Assembly (NCBI GenBank): GCA_963803155.1
Contig: CAWDMN010000072.1
Location: forward strand, 1-64,000
Direction: 5' to 3'
Origin: CAWDMN01 sp963803155
GTDB lineage: Bacteria; Acidobacteriota; Terriglobia; Versatilivoradales; Versatilivoraceae
Length of the DNA stretch: 64,000 nucleotides
Made by a program: the position numbers and the translations under genes. Under the pieces are notes generated by a model. That model was not told the origin of the DNA and did no database searches. It saw nothing but the letters and a program-made list of their open reading frames with translations. Below are positions 1 through 8,338 of this stretch, piece after piece (position 1 is the first letter of the stretch; every line of letters begins with the position of its first letter).

Positions 1-186
1 GGGCTAAATGCTGCTGAAACGTGGGAGGATAGGCCATTTTCCCGCCCCTTTTCACTCATTTCGTGGACGGCTCCTCAGCTTTTCTGCAGTTGAAGTAGAG
101 GTTTCGTCGGGAGAAATAAGTCTGAGAAGTCTGCATTAATCCATGAGACTGCGTCGAAGCACTTCTCTTCCGGATTGCGGATTGAT

Positions 187-1992
187 TTATTTTCGTTCCT
201 GCAAAGCCTCCAACTGACGGTGAGCCTTGATGACAAACGGATCTGAAGGGTTTTTCGTCCATAGTATTAGAAATTGCAGAAAACAGCTCTGGGCTTCTTC
301 AATATGGCCGGTCTTTATGTTGACCAGACCCAGGTTGAAGTGGGCTTGTGGGAAGGGGCCTTTGTTGACTTCGATCGCCCGGCGGTAGTTGGCAATGGAT
401 TTTTCCATTTGCCCCAGATTGGCATAAATGAGCCCCAAGGCGTAATATCCTTTTCCCTGCAAATGTTCTGCGTTTTGATTCTCCAGTAATTTTAGAGCTT
501 CTGCATTTCTTCCTCGACTTTGCAGAAGAATTGCTAGATTTGCACGGGCTGTGGGGTGGTTGGGATTTGCGGAAAGCGATTGCTGATAGGCCCGTTCGGC
601 TTGGCCCCATTCCCCCCGTTTTTCATAACTGGAACCCAGGTTGCTTAAACCCTTGAAGTTCGCTGGATATTTCTCGGTGTTGTCTAGCCAAAGGGATAAT
701 TCATCTGACCAGGCATGGCTACGTATCCAAACAAGCGAGACAGAAATGAGAAGCAGTGCAGTTGTACTCACTCCGATCCATCGATAGTATTTCATTTTGG
801 CGAAAGCCCCACCCCACTCTAATAACGGGGAAAATAAGACCATGAACACGCCGACGGATGGAAAATAAGCCCGATGCTCAAACATCAAATCGATGGGCAA
901 GATTGTAGATTCCACCAGATGGCCAATAAAGTACCAGCTAATGGCATAGCTTAGCATAGGCCTTCTCCTCCATTGCCATATCGCTATTCCGAATAGACCA
1001 AAGATGGTCAAAATGGAAAAGAAGGTTGTCAGAGGCTCGAAGAGCGAGCTTGATTTTTGGACGTCCGGCAATACAGCCAGGCGGGAGGGAAGAGGCAAAA
1101 GCAATTGGGAAATATAGTAGAGGACGACTCTGGACTCAGTCATGAGCCGTTCCATTAGAGTCAATTCTCCTCCTACCAGCGCTTTTTTGAGGAATTTGGT
1201 CAAATGATAATTCCAAATAATAAAGCCCCCCAATGAGGCGAAAATAACCATAGCCATGGTTATCAGGCGCAGCTTCCTTTTCAGGTTCAGCTGACGGGTA
1301 AAAAAAGTGAATTCCGTGGCTGCCAGCAGAAGCGGAAAAATGACGGCGTTTTCTTTGCTGCCCAGGGCACAGAAGAAAGAAAGCGCGCAAAGAATCCCAT
1401 GAATCCATTTATTTCGGGAAGTTGGTGCCGTTCGGGCCTTCCAATAAAAGATGAGAGCCATCAACAAGAACATTGAAACCAGCAGGGTCATCCGTTGTGT
1501 GATATAGATTACCGCCTGGCTTTGAAGCGGATTGCAAGCCCAGAGGGCGGAAACGGAAAAGGCGATGGCATTCTGATACCATGCCGGGGAATTGGGATAA
1601 CAGTGCTGAATGAAAAGCTTCATGAGAAGGAGAACCAATATTGCATTGATGAAATGAATGACCGTGCTGGTGATGTGGTAGGGGACGGGATTCAATTTCG
1701 CGAAATAATAATTGAGTGCAAAAGAAAGATAAGCCACCGGCCGTTTGCCCGCGAAATGGCTCTGCATGGCTGTCTCCAGGCCATTCCACGAGAGGTCCTG
1801 GATTTGAATGTCAGGGTTGTTGACAATGTTGGCGCCATCATCGAATTGCCAGGCAGACTGAAAGCTGAAGGCATAGGCTGCATAGATGAGTCCTCCAAGA
1901 AGAACGATCCATATGGCGTCATTCCGGAGTAGAGCAATCACCTTCCGATGTTCAACGGATTGAGGAGAGGAATGTTTTGATGATTTCCGCAT
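187..1992 (-). CDS. Polytopic membrane protein with C-terminal TPR repeats (TMTC-like)
   Basis: 601 residues. The N-terminal two thirds is a run of hydrophobic segments, the first at about residues 25-43, as in the TMTC/DUF1736 group of membrane proteins with a glycosyltransferase-C-like fold. The C-terminal part (about 448-585) is a set of TPR hairpins with typical A/G-Y-L spacing, for example NLGSSYEKRGEWGQAERAY. The family is thought to act in protein glycosylation or protein contacts at the membrane, but substrate and activity cannot be read here. It starts with ATG and has only a weak ribosome site. It is transcribed leftwards towards the window edge, divergent from the methyltransferase gene, with a spacer of about 480 bases. 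A TPR-only scaffold role is possible. Confidence 0.8.
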   Translation of the reverse strand: MRKSSKHSSPQSVEHRKVIALLRNDAIWIVLLGGLIYAAYAFSFQSAWQFDDGANIVNNPDIQIQDLSWNGLETAMQSHFAGKRPVAYLSFALNYYFAKLNPVPYHITSTVIHFINAILVLLLMKLFIQHCYPNSPAWYQNAIAFSVSALWACNPLQSQAVIYITQRMTLLVSMFLLMALIFYWKARTAPTSRNKWIHGILCALSFFCALGSKENAVIFPLLLAATEFTFFTRQLNLKRKLRLITMAMVIFASLGGFIIWNYHLTKFLKKALVGGELTLMERLMTESRVVLYYISQLLLPLPSRLAVLPDVQKSSSLFEPLTTFFSILTIFGLFGIAIWQWRRRPMLSYAISWYFIGHLVESTILPIDLMFEHRAYFPSVGVFMVLFSPLLEWGGAFAKMKYYRWIGVSTTALLLISVSLVWIRSHAWSDELSLWLDNTEKYPANFKGLSNLGSSYEKRGEWGQAERAYQQSLSANPNHPTARANLAILLQSRGRNAEALKLLENQNAEHLQGKGYYALGLIYANLGQMEKSIANYRRAIEVNKGPFPQAHFNLGLVNIKTGHIEEAQSCFLQFLILWTKNPSDPFVIKAHRQLEALQERK

Positions 1993-2475
1993 TTTTTCCG
2001 ATTCATAAAAAGGAGGTCGGGATTCTGCATGACATTGCGGTTGCTCCTAGTTTCCGCCCAATATCCAATGAGCAGCCCCAGTGAAAAATCCATTATACAT
2101 GCGGCCTTGTGCTGACATCAAACAGCGGTTCATCAGGTAGAAGTTTTTTTTTACTCTGATCGCCTTGTGGCTTGGTAAAATGTCTGAAAGGATGAAGAGA
2201 GGCTGAATTCCTTTTGCCGGCAACGAGTGATCGTTTCATTTAGAACCATGAGGGCAGAAAATTGCCCGAGGAATTGATTGCCAATGATCAGAGCGGGTTG
2301 ACAATCCTGCGAGTGCTTCTTTTCCCCAGCACCGGCATTTTGCGGGGATGGAAGAGATTCAGCATGACGGGTGAATGAACTCTCTTTTGTGAATTATTGA
2401 AGAAAGCGGAACCATCTGTCCGCAGAATGGACTTAGCGCCCATATCTCATTTTGGCGAGTTTTCTGGCTGAACTC
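1993..2475. other. Intergenic spacer between divergent genes
   Basis: About 480 bases between the TPR membrane protein and the first methyltransferase. It must hold both promoters, but I see no convincing -35/-10 pair, riboswitch or coding frame. Confidence 0.5.
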
Positions 2476-3216
2476 ATGTCTTATAGGCTTTTATTTTGCC
2501 GGATCGATAAAAAAGGCTGTGTCTATTGCCGAAACGATAAATTTCGGCAGGATGAAGTCATCAATCGGAATTTGGAGAAAACCTGGGAGTTGTCTCTCCA
2601 ACTGCGGGATCAATTCAATGAACGCGAGGGAAACGGTTGCTCTGGCTGCGGAATATCCAAGCGGGTACGGATGGTGCTTTGGAGCATTCGGCATTTGCTC
2701 CCGGATTTGGGAACTTTGTCGATCCTGCATGTCAATCAGATTAACCATCTGAGTCCCGCGCTGCAACCGGCCGCCAGGCTGGTTGAAACTTTTCATGATC
2801 CAGCTTTGGCGCTGGGCGCAGAGGTGAATGGATTATCGAACCAGGATTTGACGCAGCTGACTTTTCCGGATAACCAATTCGATTTGGCCATACATTCAGA
2901 AACCCTGGAACATATCCACGACTATAACAAAGCCCTTCAGGAAGTGCGAAGAGTCTTGAAGCCGGGGGGATATCAGTTTTATACAGTGCCGCTGATCCAT
3001 TCGCGGAAAACCAGGCGGCGCATCGGTCTGGATGAAAAAGGCCGTGCCATAAATCTTTTGCCCGAGAGTTTCCATGGATCTGAAGGGGAATACCCAGTGG
3101 TGTGGGAGTTTGGAAGGGATTTCCTAAAGGAGCATAAGAAGAAGATCCACCAAATCCATTATGACAATTACTGGCGCAACCGGACGATCTTTACCATTAT
3201 CGAGAAAAAGCTCTGA
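2476..3216 (+). CDS. Class I SAM-dependent methyltransferase
   Basis: 246 residues from the ATG at 2476; a TTG eight codons upstream (2452) is the alternative start. A Methyltransf_11-type core is visible: an acidic loop after strand 4 (FDLAIHSETLEHIHDYNKA) and the post-motif VRRVLKPGG, followed by strand 5. The glycine-rich motif I is degenerate (LSILHVNQ). The N-terminus carries CVYC and CSGCG pairs, possibly a small metal site. The substrate is unknown. It stands alone between long spacers, but a second unrelated methyltransferase lies 550 bases downstream on the other strand. Enzymes of this type near membrane glycosylation-like genes often modify sugars or lipids; that link is inference. 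Confidence 0.8.
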   Translation: MSYRLLFCRIDKKGCVYCRNDKFRQDEVINRNLEKTWELSLQLRDQFNEREGNGCSGCGISKRVRMVLWSIRHLLPDLGTLSILHVNQINHLSPALQPAARLVETFHDPALALGAEVNGLSNQDLTQLTFPDNQFDLAIHSETLEHIHDYNKALQEVRRVLKPGGYQFYTVPLIHSRKTRRRIGLDEKGRAINLLPESFHGSEGEYPVVWEFGRDFLKEHKKKIHQIHYDNYWRNRTIFTIIEKKL

Positions 3217-3370
3217 ACAGACAGCACGGGGGAAAGGCTTGGTTTAAATCTGCTTTGAATTAAGCTGCAAAAATAAAAAGCGCAAAATCCTCAAGAAGAG
3301 CAGCAGGGGCAAACGCGTGGTTTGCGCCGAACACACGCTCATCGGCCAGAGCCTTCACCCAAGTATTATT

Positions 3371-3388
3371 CACCACGAAGCGCACGAA
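3371..3388 (+). repeat. 9-bp periodic repeat, short block
   Basis: Two consecutive nine-mers, CACCACGAA and GCGCACGAA, run into GAACTGG. The style matches the larger block 170 bases downstream, so both probably belong to one class of spacer repeat. Confidence 0.6.
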
Positions 3389-3557
3389 GAACTGGAAAAA
3401 AAGGACTGCTCAGATAGCCAGGAGCCAGAATGAAAGCGCCACAACAGCGCTGCTTACCTGTCAGCGCGCTTTCTGTCCGTCAGCTGACGCATCAGGTGAA
3501 GCGAGCTTGTCGGTGGTTTTTTTTCGATGGCTTTTAGATTGCCAAAGGCTATCTTTT

Positions 3558-3643
3558 ACCACAGAGAGCACTGAGAACGCAGAGCCATTTATTCAAGGGC
3601 AATGCTCTTTCCTTTCCTTCGTGTTCTCAGTGTGCTCTGTGGT
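3558..3643. repeat. Inverted pair of 9-bp-periodic arms forming a long hairpin
   Basis: The left arm (3558-3584) is three nine-mers: ACCACAGAG, AGCACTGAG and AACGCAGAG. The right arm (3617-3643) is three nine-mers on the opposite strand, ending in CTCTGTGGT. The 27-base arms are imperfect inverted copies around a 32-base loop, so RNA or single-stranded DNA could form a long stem. It sits between two convergent genes. Confidence 0.7.
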
Positions 3644-3763
3644 TGATTATTCTTGGCTTCTCCAAACCGACGAGATCTGAGGACTTGGTGGTGTGGCAAA
3701 GGACTCACCATTCTGGATTCTGACTTCTGAATCCTGTCTACTTCTGAGTAGTAACGAAGAGTC

Positions 3764-4528
3764 CTATTTAAAAGCGAAGAATACGCCGCGATCGTTGGCC
3801 AGGTATTGTGGATTCATTCCGGGAAGAGCCGTTGCCTGCAGGATTTCACGAAAACCCGCTGCTTCCAACATTAAGCGCACCGCAGCCACATTGGGAATGA
3901 AACTCAGGGAATGAAATGAGGCCAAATTATTGGCATCGGCATCGGTCTCCCGATGAATAGCCATGCTGGCGGGTAATTCCAGAAACACCCCGGTTTGTCC
4001 CCACCCCGCGGTAATGGGGGATTGTTGACGGGTCAATTGAGTTTCGATTACACAGAACTGTTGCGTCAGCCGATGTAGCTTCCGGATAGCGAGCATCGGA
4101 TTTTCAATGTGGTAAAGCAGCCCCAAAAAAAGGACTATTTCATAAGCCTCCGCATCGGACGGAAGTTCATAGAAATCCTCTACTTTAAAACTGAGCCGGT
4201 CTGGATCCAATCCATAAATTTCGCGAATGGCCAGAGCTCTCTCAATATTGGAAGTCCGGATGTCAATTCCCGTGACAATCGCACCACGTCGATAAAGGAG
4301 GTGTGAAAAATATCCTTCGTTGCATGCTATATCCAGGCACCGGATCCCCTTTATACCCTCAGGGTATCGTCGATCAATTTCCTGAAAAATCATCTCGGCG
4401 CGCGTCTGGTGGATCGAACGCAACTCTTCGGCCAATATGGGGGTCTTCATGCCATCCCCCAAATCAAATTCATACATCCACCCGGGTCCCGTTGTAGCTA
4501 GTTTTTTAATCTGATCACGACTAAACAT
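3764..4528 (-). CDS. Class I SAM-dependent methyltransferase
   Basis: 254 residues. Motif I is clear (LDIACNEGYFS, about residues 64-74) and is followed by the acidic end of strand 2 (VTGIDIR) and the strand-4 region VLFLGLLYHIENPMLAIRKL. This pattern is shared with tRNA uridine-modifying CmoB/CmoA-like proteins and with many small-molecule methyltransferases. The N-terminal region before the Rossmann fold recalls CmoB relatives, but the protein is shorter than CmoB and I would not assign that role. It is convergent with the preceding methyltransferase across a repeat-bearing spacer. Confidence 0.85.
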   Translation of the reverse strand: MFSRDQIKKLATTGPGWMYEFDLGDGMKTPILAEELRSIHQTRAEMIFQEIDRRYPEGIKGIRCLDIACNEGYFSHLLYRRGAIVTGIDIRTSNIERALAIREIYGLDPDRLSFKVEDFYELPSDAEAYEIVLFLGLLYHIENPMLAIRKLHRLTQQFCVIETQLTRQQSPITAGWGQTGVFLELPASMAIHRETDADANNLASFHSLSFIPNVAAVRLMLEAAGFREILQATALPGMNPQYLANDRGVFFAFK

Positions 4529-5048
4529 GCCGGTTCATCCCCCGGGGGAAAAGACTTTGAAACATGGGTCCTAGCATATCACAACGAGAATCTTTTCTCC
4601 GATGGATTAAGAGTGCGCCTTGGCGAAGGACTTGGCATTAATGAAGTGTCTCACAGGAGTGTCATTTATTCATTGCAGCCTCTCCTTATCAAGAACAGCG
4701 CTCCACTTTTTTTTGCTCAACCTTGGCCTTATTATGCTCATCAAAGCGGGGAAAATTGCTGAAACTCCAGACCTAGGGCAGACCGCCACAGGCGGCCAAG
4801 CCAAAATAAATCGAGCTATTTATGGGGCACCCCATTGGGATCTCCCTCCCTCCCACTTTGTTGGATTAATGCTGATGCACAGGAGAGACGATGGTTTTCC
4901 TTTTTCCCTCCAGGTGCAGGACTATGTGGAAGGTATGCTCAAAAAAAAGAAGTCCACGGCTAAAAAAGTAAAATCAAGTGGAGCTTTCGTGTTTTGTTCG
5001 CTATAATGTGCGCGGCTAAAAATGATTCTACTTGCAGGGGGGGGAGGA
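4529..5048. other. Intergenic spacer upstream of lexA
   Basis: About 520 bases between divergent genes. There is a small GC hairpin (CCGCC, ACA, GGCGG) near 4783-4795 and a direct repeat CGGCTAAAAA at 4957 and 5013 that could be an operator pair for lexA. An open frame at 4620-5006 has no family features or good start and is not annotated. Confidence 0.5.
5002..5007 (+). promoter_or_regulatory. Candidate -10 box for lexA
   Basis: A perfect TATAAT lies 42 bases before the lexA start. No good -35 hexamer sits at the right distance and no classical LexA operator (gapped CTGT/ACAG or GAAC/GTTC) is seen, so autoregulation is not shown by the sequence. Confidence 0.35.
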
Positions 5049-5696
5049 ATGGCTCTTACCAGACGTCAATTTGAAGTTTTGAAGTTTCTCGATGGTTTTA
5101 TTCAGACTCATGGGTACTGTCCCAGCTTTGTGGAAATTGCGCGAAGTCTAAATCTTTCCTCCATTGCCACGGTTCATAAACATATTCATACGCTGCAAAA
5201 AAAGGGATTCCTCTGCCTGGGCGAGAATCAGAGCCGGTCAATTGAGATTTTGGACCGAACTCCATTACGCAGGTCCAGGCCGGCGGAAACGGAAAACAGG
5301 GAAGGAGAGTTCCAGCCGATGTTGGAAATTCCCTTGTTGGGATTCATCGCCGCAGGCCAACCCTTGGAAGCCATCCAGAATTCAGAGACGCTCTCACTCA
5401 GAGATTTTGTGGGGAAGCCGGAAGTCTTTTTGCTTAAAGTCACCGGGGATTCCATGATTGAAGATCACATTTGCGACGGTGATTATGTGGTGGTGGAGCG
5501 GACCGGCATAGCCGAGGACGGTGACACGGTCGTGGCATTGCTTCACAATAGCGATGCCACCCTGAAAAGATTTTACCTGGAACGAGGGCATCAGGTGCGG
5601 CTTCAGCCGGCCAATGCCGCATTGAAGCCGATTCTGGTGGATGAGGCTCATCTGCGGATTCAGGGACGGGTGATTGCAGTTCTGCGAAAATATTGA
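5049..5696 (+). CDS. lexA: LexA repressor, SOS regulator
   Basis: 215 residues from the ATG at 5049, chosen because a run ending in GGGGAGG sits just upstream and the protein then begins MALTRRQFEVL; a longer frame from 5022 lacks this. Residues 1-65 are the winged-helix DNA-binding domain. The self-cleavage bond is Ala102-Gly103 in GFIAAGQPL, and the S24-type catalytic pair is Ser135 (TGDSM) and Lys173 (ATLKRF). On DNA damage, RecA filaments should trigger cleavage and derepression. It is followed by dinB, a usual SOS gene, across a spacer made wholly of seven-base repeats. The target operator in this organism cannot be read from the window. Confidence 0.97.
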   Translation: MALTRRQFEVLKFLDGFIQTHGYCPSFVEIARSLNLSSIATVHKHIHTLQKKGFLCLGENQSRSIEILDRTPLRRSRPAETENREGEFQPMLEIPLLGFIAAGQPLEAIQNSETLSLRDFVGKPEVFLLKVTGDSMIEDHICDGDYVVVERTGIAEDGDTVVALLHNSDATLKRFYLERGHQVRLQPANAALKPILVDEAHLRIQGRVIAVLRKY

Positions 5697-5701
5697 TCGA
5701 G

Positions 5702-5778
5702 GTGTCAGACAGCAAACGGCAAACGGCAGATGGCAAACGGCGGACGGCGGACGCAAAACACCTGACACTTAGTACCTG
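5702..5778 (+). repeat. 7-bp periodic array filling the lexA-dinB spacer
   Basis: Eleven consecutive heptamers in one phase: GTGTCAG, then ACAGCAA, ACGGCAA, ACGGCAG and related units, ending with ACACCTG, ACACTTA and GTACCTG. GTGTCAG at the left end pairs with CTGACAC near the right end. The array occupies almost the entire gap between lexA and dinB, so it would be transcribed in any lexA-dinB message. Confidence 0.85.
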
Positions 5779-5785
5779 ACTCCTT

Positions 5786-6949
5786 ATGACAATGGATCCG
5801 ATCATTTTGCACGTCGACATGGATGCCTTTTTCGTTTCCGTGGAAGAACTTTTTGATCCCTCATTAAAAGGCAAACCGGTAGTGGTGGGTGGAGATCCTT
5901 CTCATCGCGGAGTGGTTGCCGCGGCTTCCTATGCCGCCAGGAAATTCGGCATTCACTCCGCTCTGCCTCTTTCCCAAGCGAAGGAGCTGTGCCCGGAGGC
6001 GATTTTCTTGTCCGGACGACACAAGGCCTATTCTGAATACTCACGGAAAATTGAATCCATCTTTGCCGAGTTCTCCCCCTGCGTGGAAATGGTTTCGATA
6101 GATGAGGCTTATCTGGACATGTCAGGATCCGAAAAGCTCTTCGGATCTCCTTTTTCATTGGCGCATCGGTTGCGTGAAAACATTCTCCAACGAACAGGAT
6201 TAAGCGCTTCCATCGGGATTTCACGCTCCCGCATGGTGTCCAAAGTCTCTTCGGATTTGGCGAAGCCGGCGGGAATCCTTCACGTCTGGCCTGGGCTGGA
6301 AGCGGTCTTTCTTTCTCCCTTGCGAGTCGGCAAAATTCCTGGCATTGGCCCGGTGACGGAGGAGCATCTGCAAGCTATGGGTTTGCTGACGGTGGGAGAC
6401 TTGACTCGAGCTGGATTGGATTTTCTTCAAGATCATTTTGGAAAATGGGGCGAAGCGCTTTACTACAAATCGCTGGGACACGATACCGCTCATTTCGAAT
6501 TCCACGAAGAACCCAAGTCCATCAGCCACGAGAGAACTTTTGATCAGGATGTCAATGATCGGGATGAATTGGAAAGGACGCTGGCGTGGTTGACGCAGAA
6601 AGTTTGTCACCGGCTTCGTGATCATGGGATGTATGCCCAAACCGTGACCTTGAAGTTAAGAGACTTTCACTTTAAAACCATCACGCGCGCTTGCACTCTG
6701 CGGGAACCTTCCCAGCTGGACCGCATTGTTTTTGAAGTTGTGGGCAGGCTTTTTGCCGGAAATTGGGATGGCCGGAAAAAGGTGCGGCTGGTGGGTGTGG
6801 CCTTGGGCGGGTTATGTTACACTCCGATTCAGGAGGGGCTTTTCGATCAGGAGCGCAAGGCAAAACTCACCCGTCTTTATGCGGCGGCAGACGAAATCCG
6901 CGGCAAATACGGATTCCATTCCGTCACTTCGGCGCGGACCGTTAAATGA
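5786..6949 (+). CDS. dinB: DNA polymerase IV (Y-family translesion polymerase)
   Basis: 387 residues. The Y-family catalytic residues are present: HVDMDAFF (Asp11, with Phe16 at the steric-gate position) and SIDEAYLD (Asp106, Glu107). The KIPGIGP helix-hairpin-helix of the thumb follows at about 183-189, then the little-finger domain. Length is normal for DinB. It copies damaged templates with low fidelity in the SOS response. No clear ribosome site precedes the ATG, so translation may be coupled to lexA through the repeat spacer. Its stop overlaps the start of the cca gene by four bases (ATGA), which argues for one transcript. Confidence 0.97.
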   Translation: MTMDPIILHVDMDAFFVSVEELFDPSLKGKPVVVGGDPSHRGVVAAASYAARKFGIHSALPLSQAKELCPEAIFLSGRHKAYSEYSRKIESIFAEFSPCVEMVSIDEAYLDMSGSEKLFGSPFSLAHRLRENILQRTGLSASIGISRSRMVSKVSSDLAKPAGILHVWPGLEAVFLSPLRVGKIPGIGPVTEEHLQAMGLLTVGDLTRAGLDFLQDHFGKWGEALYYKSLGHDTAHFEFHEEPKSISHERTFDQDVNDRDELERTLAWLTQKVCHRLRDHGMYAQTVTLKLRDFHFKTITRACTLREPSQLDRIVFEVVGRLFAGNWDGRKKVRLVGVALGGLCYTPIQEGLFDQERKAKLTRLYAAADEIRGKYGFHSVTSARTVK

Positions 6950-8331
6950 TGAGAGAACAGGCACTGAAAATACTGATACGGCTGAGAGAGGCTGGACATC
7001 AGGCTTTTTGGGTCGGTGGATGTGTCCGGGATTTGCTAATGGGGCGGGATCCCAAGGATTACGACATCGCCACCAGCGCAAAGCCTGAAGAAGTGATAAG
7101 CCTTTTTCCAAAAACTCTTGCCGTTGGCGCCCAATTCGGCGTGATCATCGTCCTGGAAGAGGGATGCCAGGTGGAGGTTTCGACTTTCCGCTCGGACGGA
7201 ATCTATTTGGATGGGCGCCATCCCGCTGGAGTATCATTTTCCGCGGATCCTCGCGATGATGTGAAGCGGCGGGATTTTACAATTAACGGGATGCTATTCG
7301 ATCCGTGCGAAGAAGAAGTGATCGACTATGTGGGCGGGCAGTCTGATTTGCGGAACGGGATCATCCGTGCGATTGGGGCGCCCCGGCAACGTTTCCATGA
7401 AGACAAGCTCCGTTTGATGCGCGCCGTCCGATTTGCCGCAAGATTCCGGTTTCGGATTGAATCGGAAACACGCCAAGCCATCTTGGATGAGTCTCGTCAA
7501 ATTAGCGAAGTGAGCGCGGAGCGGATACGCGATGAATTGCTGCGAATTCTTTGTGAAGGTTGCGCGGCTTCAGGGATGGAATTGCTGGAAGAGACGGGGT
7601 TGCTGGAGATCTTATTGCCGGAGGTGGCCGATATGCAGGGGGTTCCACAACCTCCGGAGTATCATCCCGAGGGGGATGTTTGGCAACACACAATCCTTCT
7701 GCTGAAATTCATCGACCAGACCAGAGATGAACTTGGCGCGGCGAATATTCCGCGGTCATTGGGAGTGGCCTATCCCAGTGACAATCTGGCCATGGGGGCG
7801 CTGCTCCACGATATTGGGAAACCGCGGACGATTCAAAAACAGGACCGGATTCGTTTTAATAAACATGCTGAAGTGGGGGCCGGCATGGCCGCGGAAATTT
7901 GCAGCCGTTTCCGCTTTTCCAATCGTCAACAAGAAAGAATCACTTCTCTGGTTAGGGAACATCTCCGGTTCATCGACTTGCCCCGGATGAAACTCTCCAC
8001 CCTCAAGAAATTCGTCAGACAGGAAGGTTTTGAAGAGCACCTGGAATTGCACCGGCTTGATTGTCTGGCCAGCCATGGGAACTTGGCCAATTGGAACCAG
8101 GCACGGGAATTTTTGCAGCAGTGGAGTCCAGAGTTAATCCGGCCGCCAAGGCTTATTTCCGGACACGATTTGATACACCTTGGCTTCACTCCTGGACCGG
8201 TTTTTCAAAAAATTCTCCGTGAAGTAGAAGATGGCCAATTGGAAGGTCTTTTGCATTCAAGGGACGAAGCTTTGAAATTTGTGGGCACTTATTATCAAAT
8301 CGAAAAACCAAGTGACGAGAGGAATCCCTAA
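6946..8331 (+). CDS. cca: CCA-adding tRNA nucleotidyltransferase with HD domain
   Basis: 461 residues. The nucleotidyltransferase head shows WVGGCVRDLLMG at about residues 22-33, the metal-binding pair DYD (38-40) and the RRDFTING motif near 106-113; the RNA-binding head domain follows. The C-terminal half has an HD phosphohydrolase domain (HPEGDVWQHT, LLHDIGKP). It should add or repair the 3' CCA of tRNAs. The class II family includes poly(A) polymerases, which cannot be fully excluded, but the motifs favour CCA addition. It overlaps dinB by four bases and mutM follows after seven bases, so a tRNA-repair enzyme is embedded in a DNA-repair operon. Confidence 0.92.
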   Translation: MMREQALKILIRLREAGHQAFWVGGCVRDLLMGRDPKDYDIATSAKPEEVISLFPKTLAVGAQFGVIIVLEEGCQVEVSTFRSDGIYLDGRHPAGVSFSADPRDDVKRRDFTINGMLFDPCEEEVIDYVGGQSDLRNGIIRAIGAPRQRFHEDKLRLMRAVRFAARFRFRIESETRQAILDESRQISEVSAERIRDELLRILCEGCAASGMELLEETGLLEILLPEVADMQGVPQPPEYHPEGDVWQHTILLLKFIDQTRDELGAANIPRSLGVAYPSDNLAMGALLHDIGKPRTIQKQDRIRFNKHAEVGAGMAAEICSRFRFSNRQQERITSLVREHLRFIDLPRMKLSTLKKFVRQEGFEEHLELHRLDCLASHGNLANWNQAREFLQQWSPELIRPPRLISGHDLIHLGFTPGPVFQKILREVEDGQLEGLLHSRDEALKFVGTYYQIEKPSDERNP

Positions 8332-8338
8332 GGAAGCT

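Larger units (their letters stand above)
3217..3763. other. Non-coding spacer with 9-bp-periodic repeats
   Basis: Lies between convergent methyltransferase genes. No coding frame is supported. It contains two blocks of nine-base periodic sequence listed separately (3371-3388 and 3558-3643). Confidence 0.7.

Noticed and set aside
1..186. Possible gene at the left edge
   Set aside because: Only a short antisense frame without features; nothing can be supported.
4620..5006. 128-codon open frame upstream of lexA
   Set aside because: No ribosome site, no family features, low-complexity tail (poly-lysine), and it runs into the lexA promoter region.
5702..5778. Heptad array as a CRISPR or short tandem repeat microsatellite
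   Set aside because: No repeat-spacer structure and no cas genes; units vary too much for a simple microsatellite.
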